Of a stretch of 64,000 nucleotides of DNA, positions 45,126 to 54,127 are shown one piece after another. The stretch's first letter is position 1. Each line of letters begins with the position of its first letter. This DNA is from Thomasclavelia sp047249845 (lineage in GTDB: Bacteria > Bacillota_I > Bacilli_A > Erysipelotrichales > Coprobacillaceae), in the NCBI RefSeq assembly GCF_047249845.1, contig NZ_JBKTWO010000005.1:1-64000 (forward strand). The letters run 5' to 3'. The translations under genes and the position numbers were made by a program. Below the pieces are notes generated by a model, which ran no database searches, was not told the DNA's origin, and saw only the letters and a list, made by a program, of their open reading frames with translations.

Positions 45126-45372
45126 ATAATCTTCTATCTTTCAATCCAGGGGTTGTTGGGTCATTAATTGCATTAAACACACTAACAAATACCAAACTTA
45201 ATACATAGGGATTTTTAAAAGCATCAATTAATAAATTGATTAGAGTACCCCAAGTAGTTATATCTTCTGCTCTTAATCCAGCATATGCTAAAATTGGCGT
45301 TAAGACAGCTAATATCATTTGTACTAGAAAAACAGGATTCTTTAATCTGACTCTTAAATTTATATTTTTCAT
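45109..45372 (-). CDS. Holin of the phi-LC3 family
   Basis: The 87-residue protein has the family start NLRVRLKNPVFLVQMILAVL, two membrane spans (about 15-32 and 57-72) and the conserved DPTTPGLKDR end at about residues 70-79. Holins form membrane holes that release the endolysin. It lies directly before the amidase, the usual lysis-cassette order. Confidence 0.9.
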   Translation of the reverse strand: MKNINLRVRLKNPVFLVQMILAVLTPILAYAGLRAEDITTWGTLINLLIDAFKNPYVLSLVFVSVFNAINDPTTPGLKDRRLYENCN

Positions 45373-45384
45373 AATATTATTTTA

Positions 45385-46665
45385 TTAAGCCGTTCTTTTC
45401 CACATATAACAAGTAATATAAGGTTGTACCTTTGATGGAGTTCCACCATTTGCTTCCAATACTACTGTACTATGATTTACAGCAAATGAGGAAGTAGTAG
45501 TTGCATGTAAGTTCAAATTATACTCTCCATGACCTGGAACTGGATTGGAAGCTTGATATCCTATTTTATTTGTATCTCCACCTATTGCTCCAATTAATGC
45601 TCTTAATTCAACACTTTTTGAGCCGCCTGTTTTTTCTACATAACTAAAATCATTATCACTAGAATCTACACCAACTGGAACTCTACCATTACCCCATCTA
45701 ATCCATGTACCACCAAAAGTTGTTTGAGGTGATACAGAAGATGTACTCATATATATACAACCGATAGGATGCATTAATAAAAATAATTGTTTTGTTAGAG
45801 CTGTTACAGAATTAAAAGCATTTTTTAATTCTGTTATTTGATCTAAAGCAATCATATTAAATTTTTTATTCCAAGCTGTATTACTTTTTAGATAAAAATC
45901 TCCATTAGCTGTATTAACATAAAAGTCACCATTTTTACCTAAAGAAGATGCTGGAGTTGTAGTTCCATTTCTAATAATCACGACACTATTAGCTGCATCA
46001 TTTGCTCTTTGAGTAGCCTGATTGGCATTAGTTGTTGCAACTTTTGCATCATTGGATGCATCTTGAGCATTTTTAGCTCCCTGGGTAGCTAATATAGTAG
46101 CATTTCTTGTGTTACTTGTAGCACTTATTGAATCTGCTACTGCTGAAGTAATTTCATTTTGTTGGGTTATCGCTCTTTCAATTAATTTATTCACTTCGTT
46201 TTGATGATGATTAGATGTGCTAAGTAATTCGCTAACTACATCTTTTACATTTAAATCAATATAATCATCGGCCACTTTAATTACCAGATCCTGCCAAGTA
46301 TTTTCTTCAGGTAAAATATTACCCTTACCAGCAGTAGCTTTTACTTTATAGATAATAGGATTAGTCTGTATTGTTTCACTTCCATTTGAAAGTGAAAAAG
46401 CTATTGCTAGATAACCATCTAACTCAAAAGCTTGGGGTGGTAATTTAAAAATATCATTATTTATCATTAATTGATATGTTTTAGAATCCCTATTATTTTC
46501 TAAAAAACGATTATTTAAATACTTATAGTGTGGTACCACAACATAATTTTCATATTTACCATCTTTTATAAATCTGAATTCAATATCTCCACTAAACTGT
46601 GCTGGAATATCAGTAATATCACATGATAAATCATACCCTATTTGGGTAATTGTTGATACAATCAT
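45385..46665 (-). CDS. Baseplate upper protein/receptor-binding fibre with collar-like tip
   Basis: The 426-residue protein starts with a BppU-like N-terminal domain (about 1-130). A helical, Ala/Asn/Thr-rich coiled-coil stalk follows at about 150-225. The tip begins at HPIGCIYMSTSSVSPQTTFG and has GTWIRWGNGRVPVGVD and EKTGGSKSVEL, the pattern of phage tail-collar tips. In tail-like particles this protein decides which strains are bound. It follows the tail-tip gene with no gap and precedes the holin. Confidence 0.78.
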   Translation of the reverse strand: MIVSTITQIGYDLSCDITDIPAQFSGDIEFRFIKDGKYENYVVVPHYKYLNNRFLENNRDSKTYQLMINNDIFKLPPQAFELDGYLAIAFSLSNGSETIQTNPIIYKVKATAGKGNILPEENTWQDLVIKVADDYIDLNVKDVVSELLSTSNHHQNEVNKLIERAITQQNEITSAVADSISATSNTRNATILATQGAKNAQDASNDAKVATTNANQATQRANDAANSVVIIRNGTTTPASSLGKNGDFYVNTANGDFYLKSNTAWNKKFNMIALDQITELKNAFNSVTALTKQLFLLMHPIGCIYMSTSSVSPQTTFGGTWIRWGNGRVPVGVDSSDNDFSYVEKTGGSKSVELRALIGAIGGDTNKIGYQASNPVPGHGEYNLNLHATTTSSFAVNHSTVVLEANGGTPSKVQPYITCYMWKRTA

Positions 46666-48561
46666 TTAATTATTTCCTCCTTCTATTTTTTCATTTAACT
46701 CCTGAATTGCTTTATAGACAATTGCTAAAGCATTAATAATATTAATCTTTTTTTTATCGCTACTAAGTAGCTTATCTGATATTTGATAATTATTGCCTGT
46801 TAAAAAACTAATCTGATTATCATTATCTTGTTGATAAGTATAAATATTTGTATTAATTATTTCATTTAAAGCATTTTCATTAAATAATTTAATATCTTGA
46901 TTTATTTTTTCTTCCTGATTTAAATAAACATTATTAATATCAATTTTATTTACCATTAGTTCATCTGGTTTTAGATGACCGTTCTTATAACTATTTCCAT
47001 CTGGTAAAATTACTTTCCAATCTAAAATACTAGTCGAATTACTATTCATATTAAAAGATAGTTTTCCTTCTTTAGGATTATCATTAACCTGATAATCACT
47101 TGTACTTTGTAATCCTCTATCAGTTATCTTCCAGCCACCAATAAATCCATCATTACATTCAATCATTATATCTTTTAAACATCCTTTTTTTATATATGAA
47201 GCATCTAATTCTTTATTTATTCCCCAGGCAATATTAAACGGTCCTTCCTTACCACTATTACTAAAGGCTATTCCACTAGCATCAATTCTTAAAATATTTT
47301 GAGCCGAATTAATATCATCACTATCCATATAATAAGTAGCTCTTGGTTTACCAAAGCTATCAGTTTTAGTATATACATAACCACCATTAGTACCATTTAT
47401 TAAATCTACTTTGTCTTGTACCAGTTCTTGAAATAACTGTGTATTCAAATTGAGATTATTATTTACTTTTGATATATCTCGATTAGTCGTAATTGCTAAA
47501 TCTGAACTTGTTGCAATAGTTTTATCTAAAGTTATTTTTGAATTAGAGGGATCAAGATAATCTTTTTCTAAAACTACACATAAAAAATAATCATCTATTT
47601 TATGTTCTTTTGAGACACACTTTAAATTATCCCCTAATCTAATCTTTTCAATATCAACTTCAACTAATGATAAGTCAATAGCTGTAATTGTTAATGATAA
47701 AGACATTTTAGTAAGCTGGGATAAATCCTGTTTTGCCCTTTCCAACAAATCATCAGGATCACTGATTTTAGGATATTCTCTAACCCCATAGATCCAGCCA
47801 TATTTTAATATGGCATCTTCATCATAGATATACTCTTTACCATCATTTACTTTTTCTATTGTTATTGGTAAATCTGTTTTTGGATCCTTTTCACCTAACG
47901 GAATCAGAGCTGTTATTAGATCTACAGATGTTATGTATTGTTCTAAGTCTAGAATATTTTTCTTAAACTTTATTTCTTGCGAATTTAAATGATTATAGTA
48001 GTAGTTATAATCAAGATAATTTTTATTATCTTCTTCTCTTATTGATATATAACCTCCACATTGATCAATTAATATATCTTGAATACTACTCATTGTAGTT
48101 GTTCTTTTTTTATCCATATTAGAGATACAAATTCCATTATCAAATACATCTCCAACATATATATTTTTTTCTTTTTCAACCATCTGATTATGCTTATCCA
48201 AACACACTTTTAAATATTCATTAACACTAATATTTTCTCCTGTCTTTAATAGCTGAATAGTATCATTTAAGTATCCTAATACTCCTTCACAAATAAAAGT
48301 CCTAATGCCATCAATAGTATCAGTACTTTCAATTACACGCCCCTTAAACATTAATTCTTGACCATCCTGATTTATCTCAATAAGTCTTATTATTGAAACG
48401 AGTTTATTAATTTTATTATAATTAGGATGATTGGGTAATATAGTAAAAATTAATGTATTTGATGTATTAATTTTTTGTTTTAAATTAAGCTTAACACAAC
48501 GATAATCATAATCTGAAGTATCATGAATAATATAATCATCACTTAACAATTTAACTATCAT
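46666..48561 (-). CDS. Tail-associated tip protein (Tal/phage minor structural protein)
   Basis: The 631-residue protein has the N-terminal gp27/Tal-like hub region (KLNLKQKINTSNTLIFTILP near residues 24-43, FKGRVIESTDTIDGIRTFIC near 72-91), then a long structural part and a C-terminal helix. It should form the tail tip with Dit. No clear peptidase motif is seen. It overlaps the Dit gene by four bases (ATGA). Confidence 0.8.
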   Translation of the reverse strand: MIVKLLSDDYIIHDTSDYDYRCVKLNLKQKINTSNTLIFTILPNHPNYNKINKLVSIIRLIEINQDGQELMFKGRVIESTDTIDGIRTFICEGVLGYLNDTIQLLKTGENISVNEYLKVCLDKHNQMVEKEKNIYVGDVFDNGICISNMDKKRTTTMSSIQDILIDQCGGYISIREEDNKNYLDYNYYYNHLNSQEIKFKKNILDLEQYITSVDLITALIPLGEKDPKTDLPITIEKVNDGKEYIYDEDAILKYGWIYGVREYPKISDPDDLLERAKQDLSQLTKMSLSLTITAIDLSLVEVDIEKIRLGDNLKCVSKEHKIDDYFLCVVLEKDYLDPSNSKITLDKTIATSSDLAITTNRDISKVNNNLNLNTQLFQELVQDKVDLINGTNGGYVYTKTDSFGKPRATYYMDSDDINSAQNILRIDASGIAFSNSGKEGPFNIAWGINKELDASYIKKGCLKDIMIECNDGFIGGWKITDRGLQSTSDYQVNDNPKEGKLSFNMNSNSTSILDWKVILPDGNSYKNGHLKPDELMVNKIDINNVYLNQEEKINQDIKLFNENALNEIINTNIYTYQQDNDNQISFLTGNNYQISDKLLSSDKKKINIINALAIVYKAIQELNEKIEGGNN

Positions 48562-48995
48562 AACTTTTTGTCCTCATCATTTAAATAATGTTTTTTAAAA
48601 GGTTCAGCAAGAATATTAATTGTTATCTGATTAACTAAATTATTATCTCGATTATCCACCTCTATTGATACTCTGCCTTCATAATAATATTCACTATCAC
48701 TAGTTATAACCGCTTTAACTTTTTGACCATGAAATAAATTAAATAATTCTTCAATATATTTATGCCATAATTCTGTTTTTTCAACACTATCAACATTAAT
48801 ACTAATTACTCTTTGCTGGTATGTTGGCTTACCATACACCTCAGTTAAATCTACATAATTATTTGAATATGGAATTGCAACAATATTAGTTATTACTTCA
48901 GGCGCACCAATATGATAACTAAGAATTCTCATTTTAAAATCATCTCTTAATGAATAACTTTTTTTCTCATCTTGATATAAAATCAAATCTATCAT
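48558..48995 (-). CDS. Distal tail protein (Dit-like)
   Basis: The 145-residue protein sits between the tape-measure and tip genes, the fixed position of Dit in siphophage tail modules. GAPEVITNIVAIPYSNNYVD near residues 30-50, the YHK-containing middle part and the short length fit a Dit N-terminal ring domain without a galectin extension. It overlaps both neighbours by four bases. The call relies on position as much as on motif. Confidence 0.68.
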   Translation of the reverse strand: MIDLILYQDEKKSYSLRDDFKMRILSYHIGAPEVITNIVAIPYSNNYVDLTEVYGKPTYQQRVISINVDSVEKTELWHKYIEELFNLFHGQKVKAVITSDSEYYYEGRVSIEVDNRDNNLVNQITINILAEPFKKHYLNDEDKKL

Positions 48996-50833
48996 GCCCC
49001 ATGTCTCCCCCTTCGGCTAGTTTCTCTACCTAATTCAATATCTACAGTTGGGGTAACGATTTTACCAACTGCTGTTTTATCCATATATACATCCATTTTA
49101 ATTTTTGCCATACTAGTTGCCAGCTTATCATAATCAATTAAATCTTCATTAGCAGTATTTTGTTTACTAAACTCTAAAGATATGTCATTACTAAACCATC
49201 TAGCAGAAGATCTAGCTGACTGTCTTAATTTCTTAAATCCTGAATCAGTAACATTTATCATATCTTTTGTTGCTGAGGGCATTGCTAATTCAAAGCCAAC
49301 TGCAATACCACTTGGTAAATATCTACCAATTTCATCACGCATCTTATGTGATGGCGAAAAAATATCAAAGAAACCGGTTATTGCATCCATTACCCCTTTA
49401 CAAGCTTCCATTGCTATGTCTAATAGACCACCAATCCCTTTTTTAAATCCATCAATAATTCCACTAATGATATCTTTTCCTAATTGCAGCCAATTAGTAT
49501 TGACGATCGTATCTTTTATATTTGATACAATTGTTTTAGCTAATTCTTTTATATTATTGATTAAATTAGAAATACCATTTAAAATAAACGTCATTACATC
49601 TTTACCTAACTGATACCAGTCTATTTCTTTAATTTTAGCCATAAAGTTGCTCATTAACTCATATCCAACTTCAATTAAACTACCAACTAAATTTTTTATT
49701 CCATCAATAATATTTTGTAAAATCTGTTTACCACTTTCTAATAACTCTGGTCCTTTTTCAATTAATGCCATAATAAACTGAGATATTATTTCTGGTACCC
49801 TTTCAATTAAACCTGGTAAAGCATTAAAGATACCGGTTATTAAACCATCTAATAAATTCATTCCAGTTTCTAAAATTGCTGGTAAATTTACAATTAATCC
49901 CTCAATTAAAGCCATTACCATATCTAATGCAGCTGGTATAAGTACAGGAAGCTGGGCAGCTAAACCATCAACTAAACTCAAAATAAGAGTTAACGCTGTT
50001 TCTGCCAACATAGGTAAATTTTCCATTATCCCTAATAATAATTGACTAATTATTCCAAATCCAACTTCTGATAATTGTGGAGTTAGTTGGTTAATCGTTT
50101 CACATACTGTTGTTAATATCCCACTTGCAGTATCAATAATCCCAGGTAAAGCTGCTATTATTCCTTCCATCATTTGGGTTAATAAGTTTGATCCGGTTTC
50201 TAACATTGCATCAGTCCCGCCACTATTAAACGACTCTTGCAATTGTGCTACGGCATCAATTCCAAAATCTGCCATTTCATTAAGCGGAGCTTCAAGACCA
50301 GCAACTAAACTTTGACCTAAAGCATTTACACCTTGATCAATCGTTTTCATCTTTCCTGAAAAACTCTCAAATGAATTACCTATTTTTAATACCTGTTCAA
50401 TACCACCTTTAGCCATATTGATGATTGAACTTCCAACCCCTTTTATAACACTGCCAATACTCTTAGCTACACTTCCAATTTGCTTAACACTTTGGCTCCA
50501 ATTTTTAGACTGTTTATCCGCTGATTCCCTAGTGACTTTATTAGCTTTTTCATTACTACTAGTCAATATATTTAAAGCATTGCTATTAACTGAATTAATT
50601 ACTTTACCTGTTGCATCCACAATTCCACTCGATGCAGTTGCTATTCCTGAGGCTATATCTGAAATAGTACTTCCTAAAGTTTTAGCAAGATTTCCAATTG
50701 TTTCACCTAGTGCACTAGCAATATCGCTAATCATATCCATGATTGCCCCACTTGCTTCTTTAACAACTGTGGGAATTACTTTAATTGCAATCTTTAATTT
50801 ATCTATCTTACTGCCTTGATCTTTTTTATCCAT
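48992..50833 (-). CDS. Tail tape-measure protein
   Basis: The 613-residue protein is a long, mostly helical chain with repeats of the form GLIxGLxxxLPxLxExG (for example GLIVNLPAILETGMNLLDGL) through residues about 215-390, and the segment FFDIFSPSHKMRDEIGRYLP near 500-520 that recurs in Firmicutes tape-measure proteins. At about 1.5 angstroms per residue it would set a tail near 90 nm, which is short for a flexible tail. It ends in the four-base overlap with Dit. Confidence 0.85.
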   Translation of the reverse strand: MDKKDQGSKIDKLKIAIKVIPTVVKEASGAIMDMISDIASALGETIGNLAKTLGSTISDIASGIATASSGIVDATGKVINSVNSNALNILTSSNEKANKVTRESADKQSKNWSQSVKQIGSVAKSIGSVIKGVGSSIINMAKGGIEQVLKIGNSFESFSGKMKTIDQGVNALGQSLVAGLEAPLNEMADFGIDAVAQLQESFNSGGTDAMLETGSNLLTQMMEGIIAALPGIIDTASGILTTVCETINQLTPQLSEVGFGIISQLLLGIMENLPMLAETALTLILSLVDGLAAQLPVLIPAALDMVMALIEGLIVNLPAILETGMNLLDGLITGIFNALPGLIERVPEIISQFIMALIEKGPELLESGKQILQNIIDGIKNLVGSLIEVGYELMSNFMAKIKEIDWYQLGKDVMTFILNGISNLINNIKELAKTIVSNIKDTIVNTNWLQLGKDIISGIIDGFKKGIGGLLDIAMEACKGVMDAITGFFDIFSPSHKMRDEIGRYLPSGIAVGFELAMPSATKDMINVTDSGFKKLRQSARSSARWFSNDISLEFSKQNTANEDLIDYDKLATSMAKIKMDVYMDKTAVGKIVTPTVDIELGRETSRRGRHGA

Positions 50834-50879
50834 ATTATCATCTCCTTTAACAAGAAAATGTAATGGCTCAAAGGCTCGA

Positions 50880-51044
50880 TTAAATTACTTTTCCATTTTT
50901 AATTTCTATTTTATTTTCATAACCACATTTTTTACATTTAATAAATAGTCCCCCACAATTGGCTTTATTGTCATATAATAAAATCTTTTTATTGCAATGA
51001 TAGCAACGAAACCAGTCTTTTCTCATTGGTGGTATTTTTATCAT
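50880..51044 (-). CDS. Small four-cysteine zinc-finger protein, Com-like
   Basis: A 54-codon frame starts at ATG 51042-51044 behind AAGGAG and ends at TAA 50880-50882. It encodes two cysteine pairs, FRCYHCNKKILLY and LFIKCKKCGYEN. The order R-C-x-x-C-x-K-x-L ... G-x-x-x-I-K-C-x-x-C-x-x-x-N is that of Com, a zinc-binding translational activator of phage Mu, and of small phage proteins named after it. It lies between the Gp15 and tape-measure genes. Confidence 0.7.
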   Translation of the reverse strand: MIKIPPMRKDWFRCYHCNKKILLYDNKANCGGLFIKCKKCGYENKIEIKNGKVI

Positions 51045-51056
51045 CTATCTATCTCC

Positions 51057-51623
51057 TTACCATAAAACCTGAGCAATCATTTCATCATTTATCTCAATTT
51101 TATCTAGACTTAATTCATGTTGAATTTTACGGATTCTTGCTCGTTCTTTTTTATCACTTATGTTAGATAAATCTATTCCCCGATAATACATTCTCTGTTT
51201 TAATTCACAATCACCTAAACCATGAAATAATGCTAAAAAATGAAACCAGTGCATATTTTCTTTTAAAAGATTTATTTGATAATGTTGTTGAAAAGCGGCA
51301 ATAAAATAACCACTATCTATTTTGTAATCATAAATTCTTTTTTTACTACTTAATTTATTATTTGTTGATAATTGTTCTTTTTTATTATCAACATTCCCAA
51401 TTAAAAAATCTTTTATTGCTACAAAAACTTCATGATCAAATTTTTCAGGTATTTCATCATAAAAAATATTCATTAAAACATTAGCCAAATATTCTTTATT
51501 GCAATTAGGGATATTTAAAGCATCGCTCAACTCAATCCAATATTTAAAATCTGTATTGATTAAAAAGTCTTTGTTCCTAACAGCGATGCTGTTAGGTAAA
51601 GACTCATATAATAGATTAATCAT
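51057..51623 (-). CDS. Gp15-family phage tail protein (tail-assembly chaperone type)
   Basis: The 188-residue protein matches the Gp15 family of Firmicutes siphophages: INTDFKYWIELSDAL near residues 22-36, FIAAFQQHYQINLL near 105-118, and WFHFLALFHGL near 125-135. The gene overlaps the preceding one by eight bases and precedes the tape-measure gene. This is the position of the longer tail-assembly chaperone. Confidence 0.82.
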   Translation of the reverse strand: MINLLYESLPNSIAVRNKDFLINTDFKYWIELSDALNIPNCNKEYLANVLMNIFYDEIPEKFDHEVFVAIKDFLIGNVDNKKEQLSTNNKLSSKKRIYDYKIDSGYFIAAFQQHYQINLLKENMHWFHFLALFHGLGDCELKQRMYYRGIDLSNISDKKERARIRKIQHELSLDKIEINDEMIAQVLW

Positions 51624-51990
51624 TTATTGTAGATAATTTACGACGTTGGGCTCTGTTTTTTGGTTGTAAAGACATTCTTCTTAAAGTCATTTCTTCATTT
51701 GCTTTTTTATTCATATTTACTAAGCTGATAAAAGCTTCTTCATACAATCTTAGATTACGTTTATTTTTGAATAATTTTTGTGATGTTCCTTTGCCAAATA
51801 CACTATCAAAAAATCTGTGATAACATGTACATAACTCTTTTATTCGATCCATATCTCTGCCATCCTTGGGCATATCTTTACAATTATCGCTTAGCTCATA
51901 CATTGCTTTACTATAAGACTCTAAAAAGTCTACATCCTCAAAATCTGCATTCAATTCGATTTCATTATATTTCCATTTTACTTGGCTCAT
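51616..51990 (-). CDS. Tail-assembly chaperone-like protein (DUF6673-like)
   Basis: The 124-residue protein follows the tail-tube gene and precedes Gp15, the usual place of the first tail-assembly chaperone. It is helical and charged, with DVDFLESYSKAMYEL near residues 19-33 and a basic end (NRAQRRKL). The family name is from memory of similar phage modules and is less certain than the role. Confidence 0.62.
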   Translation of the reverse strand: MSQVKWKYNEIELNADFEDVDFLESYSKAMYELSDNCKDMPKDGRDMDRIKELCTCYHRFFDSVFGKGTSQKLFKNKRNLRLYEEAFISLVNMNKKANEEMTLRRMSLQPKNRAQRRKLSTIND

Positions 51991-52006
51991 AGGCTCCTCC
52001 TTTATT

Positions 52007-52492
52007 TTATTTAAATGTTACTGATGCTCCTTCAGCATCTAAAGTGGCAATACCTTTAATACTACTTGATTTAGATTTTAAAGTTCCAGTGTAAGAATAC
52101 GTATCTGCATTATCTCCATCAGTTCCCGGAATAATTGCAAATAATCGTTTTCTTGCTTCAAATTCATTATTATTTTCACCTACTGGTGATGTCATATCAA
52201 CAATTACGATTTCACGTACAGCAGCACTTCCTGTTTTTTCGTCTTCAGTAATTTCTATAATATCCTTATGTACCTCATTATTTGTATATTGATCAAAGGT
52301 ATATTCAATTGATGGACTATATCCTGTAACATCTGTGATTTCTCCAGTTTCATCAACATACTGACGAGCATATTCTTTTGGATTTGCACTTTTAGACATA
52401 GCTGTAAACCCTGTCATTCTAATAAATTTTTCCCCTACTTTATAAAAAGCAACTTTTTTATTTCTTGTTACTAATGTTTGTTCTCCTGCCAT
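52007..52492 (-). CDS. Major tail tube protein
   Basis: The 161-residue protein is beta-rich, with EKFIRMTGFTAMSKSANPKE and YSPSIEYTFDQYTNNEVHKD near residues 21-80. The form seen in Firmicutes phage tube proteins continues with a C-terminal GIATLDAEGASVTF. Many copies would stack over the tape measure. It starts three bases after the tail-terminator gene ends. Confidence 0.8.
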   Translation of the reverse strand: MAGEQTLVTRNKKVAFYKVGEKFIRMTGFTAMSKSANPKEYARQYVDETGEITDVTGYSPSIEYTFDQYTNNEVHKDIIEITEDEKTGSAAVREIVIVDMTSPVGENNNEFEARKRLFAIIPGTDGDNADTYSYTGTLKSKSSSIKGIATLDAEGASVTFK

Positions 52493-52494
52493 GA

Positions 52495-52905
52495 TTAATT
52501 CCTCCTATATAAAATTCTTAACTTTACTTGGTATTTCGCTGTATTTGTTTCTCTAGTAATTTGATTACTATTTTCAATAACCTCAATTGCATAAACTTCT
52601 TCTTGAAGATTAGGATAATTACCAATTGTATTTTGCGTTTGAATCCATTTTTCAAACATTTCATAAAATTCAATATTTTTTTGATTAATACTATAATCAT
52701 TACTATATGATTCTATTGAAGTTATAGCAAACTGATATTGTTGAATTGATGATCCATCTACATACTGTTTTACAACTGGTTCACATGGTATTTTATCAAC
52801 AGAATATTCATTTGCTTCATTTCCAAGATAATCAATATTTATATTTTTCTGACTTAGATAAGGACATGTATACAAATACTCCCTTACTGCTTTAATTACA
52901 CTCAT
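52495..52905 (-). CDS. Tail terminator-like protein
   Basis: The 136-residue protein precedes the tail-tube gene, where siphophages encode the tail terminator or head-tail completion protein. The sequence starts with a helix (VIKAVREYLYTCPYL) and continues with alternating strands such as QQYQFAITSIESYS and AKYQVKLRILY. Relatives in databases are sometimes mislabelled chloramphenicol resistance proteins. Confidence 0.65.
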   Translation of the reverse strand: MSVIKAVREYLYTCPYLSQKNINIDYLGNEANEYSVDKIPCEPVVKQYVDGSSIQQYQFAITSIESYSNDYSINQKNIEFYEMFEKWIQTQNTIGNYPNLQEEVYAIEVIENSNQITRETNTAKYQVKLRILYRRN

Positions 52906-52949
52906 ATTAATACTCCTTTTGTTTTACACCTAATTTAGATATTACTTTT

Positions 52950-53366
52950 TTAATTAAATAAACACGGGTGTAACTGTTTTATTAGTTTGATTTGTTCATC
53001 TAAACCATATAACTTTCCATTTTGATAAGATATTTTATTCATATCTATTAATTTTTTTAATAAATTAATATCTTTGACATTATAATTATTTGTTTTTTCT
53101 ATAAATGTATATTTAAAGTTAATCTCTTTAATATCTTTTTGATATTTACTTTTCCAATATTTTAGCTCTTGTTCAAGTTTTCCGATATTAATCTCATTTA
53201 TTCCGCTCTTTAAATATCCTAAGTCTTCTTTTAATTTTTTTATTTGACTATCCTTTACACTCATTTTCCTTTTCCATTCAATAATATCCAGTTGATGTAA
53301 AAGCATGATATCTTCCATTTGCTTCTTTGTTAAATTATTAACTCTTTTTAAATCTTTTCTTTTCAT
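52950..53366 (-). CDS. Phage scaffold-like protein (Gp20 family), without capsid gene
   Basis: The 138-residue protein is a coiled coil through about residues 30-80. It ends in the Gp20 scaffold pattern: DINLLKKLIDMNKISYQNGK and then YGLDEQIKLIKQLHPCLF, as in DxxLVKALLDxxKLxxxDGK and GLDEQLKxLKESxPYLF. I start it at ATG 53364-53366 behind AAAAGG. In phages the capsid and connector genes come next; here the tail terminator follows instead. Confidence 0.65.
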   Translation of the reverse strand: MKRKDLKRVNNLTKKQMEDIMLLHQLDIIEWKRKMSVKDSQIKKLKEDLGYLKSGINEINIGKLEQELKYWKSKYQKDIKEINFKYTFIEKTNNYNVKDINLLKKLIDMNKISYQNGKLYGLDEQIKLIKQLHPCLFN

Positions 53367-53547
53367 ATTCAATTTTACCTTTTATCTACGCTTTATTAAT
53401 GTGAGTTGCTCTCACTTGACGGCTTGCCTTTTTACGCCTTGCGCTATGGCTTAGATAATATGCATATTATTTTTAGTAGCCATCACTGACTACACTCATA
53501 TCTTATCATTTAAATTAACTAATTTAGTCCCAAATAAATCCCAATAT
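53367..53547 (-). other. GC-richer intergenic island before the structural genes
   Basis: The 180 bases between activator and scaffold contain a locally GC-rich block (about 53401-53455) with a perfect small hairpin GTGAG-AGCAA-CTCAC on the minus strand and related GCAAGGC and GGCAAGCC pieces. A ten-codon frame (MATKNNMHII) and an uninitiated basic frame (SHSARRKKASRQVRATHINK) are present. It may hold the late promoter or be a deletion scar. Confidence 0.35.
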
Positions 53548-53973
53548 TTATAATTCCTTAGTGCTATGTTTATTCGCAATTGGTGCTAATACCTTGTCAA
53601 GTTTATTACATGCATTACTTAGTATCTTATAATATGTTGTTCTTGAAATGCCTTTTTCTAAAGCGTTATATTCACGTTTTGAGGAATTATCTGGATCATT
53701 TGCGTATATTAAAACACAATTTTTTTCTTCTTCATTAAGTAAATCATTTATTGAATGCTCTAATCTTTCTATAAAAAATTGATAATAAAATATAATTTCA
53801 TCATACTGCTTACATTCTTCTATTAAATTATTTGTTTTTTCTATTATTTCACTATGGTCATCGTTTACCAAACTAGTCTTTTTAATTTCTACTTGTTCTT
53901 TAGTATTATTTAATAACATTAATGTATGTTTCCATCTTTTCCAATTCTTTAATTCATATTTACTTTCCTTCAT
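53548..53973 (-). CDS. Phage late-transcription activator (ArpU/sigma-region-4-like)
   Basis: The 141-residue protein has a helical N-terminal half and a C-terminal sigma-factor-like helix-turn-helix: NEEEKNCVLIYANDPDNSSK near residues 80-100, then RTTYYKILSNACNKLDKVL near 110-128. Proteins of this plan (ArpU, phage RinA-like) turn on late operons. It is the first gene after the main leftward promoter and lies ahead of all structural genes, so it probably drives their expression. Confidence 0.7.
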   Translation of the reverse strand: MKESKYELKNWKRWKHTLMLLNNTKEQVEIKKTSLVNDDHSEIIEKTNNLIEECKQYDEIIFYYQFFIERLEHSINDLLNEEEKNCVLIYANDPDNSSKREYNALEKGISRTTYYKILSNACNKLDKVLAPIANKHSTKEL

Positions 53974-53991
53974 CCCTTACCGCCTTTCTTT

Positions 53992-54008
53992 GTAGACAAT
54001 TTATCTAC
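53992..54008. promoter_or_regulatory. Operator candidate 1 of the tail-cluster repressor
   Basis: GTAGACAATTTATCTAC is a near-palindrome (GTAGA-N7-TCTAC). It lies 19 bases upstream of the activator start. Its complement matches candidate 2 at 15 of 17 positions. Confidence 0.5.
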
Positions 54009-54016
54009 TTATAGTT

Positions 54017-54044
54017 AAAAAAACATAAAGCATCTCTGCTTTAT
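54017..54044 (-). terminator. Leader terminator/attenuator of the tail operon
   Basis: On the minus strand ATAAAGCA-GAGA-TGCTTTAT is followed by GTTTTTTT. It lies between the leftward promoter (54128-54156) and the activator gene, so transcripts must pass it to reach the tail genes. Confidence 0.6.
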
Positions 54045-54127
54045 TCTTCTCTAATTATACTTATTATTGTTCTAATTAAATCACCTTTCCTCCCCCTTTT
54101 ATTGCAGAACCAACTTCTACATTAAAT

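Noticed and set aside
49182..50819. Long plus-strand open frames opposite the tape-measure gene
   Set aside because: They are side effects of the low-complexity helical repeats on the minus strand; the tail operon is continuous there.
52495..52905. Chloramphenicol resistance protein, a label used for relatives of this gene
   Set aside because: There is no acetyltransferase motif, and the position before the tail-tube gene fits a tail terminator.
53401..53455. tRNA or tmRNA in the GC-richer block
   Set aside because: No cloverleaf with a T-arm GTTCRA and matching acceptor stem could be built on either strand.
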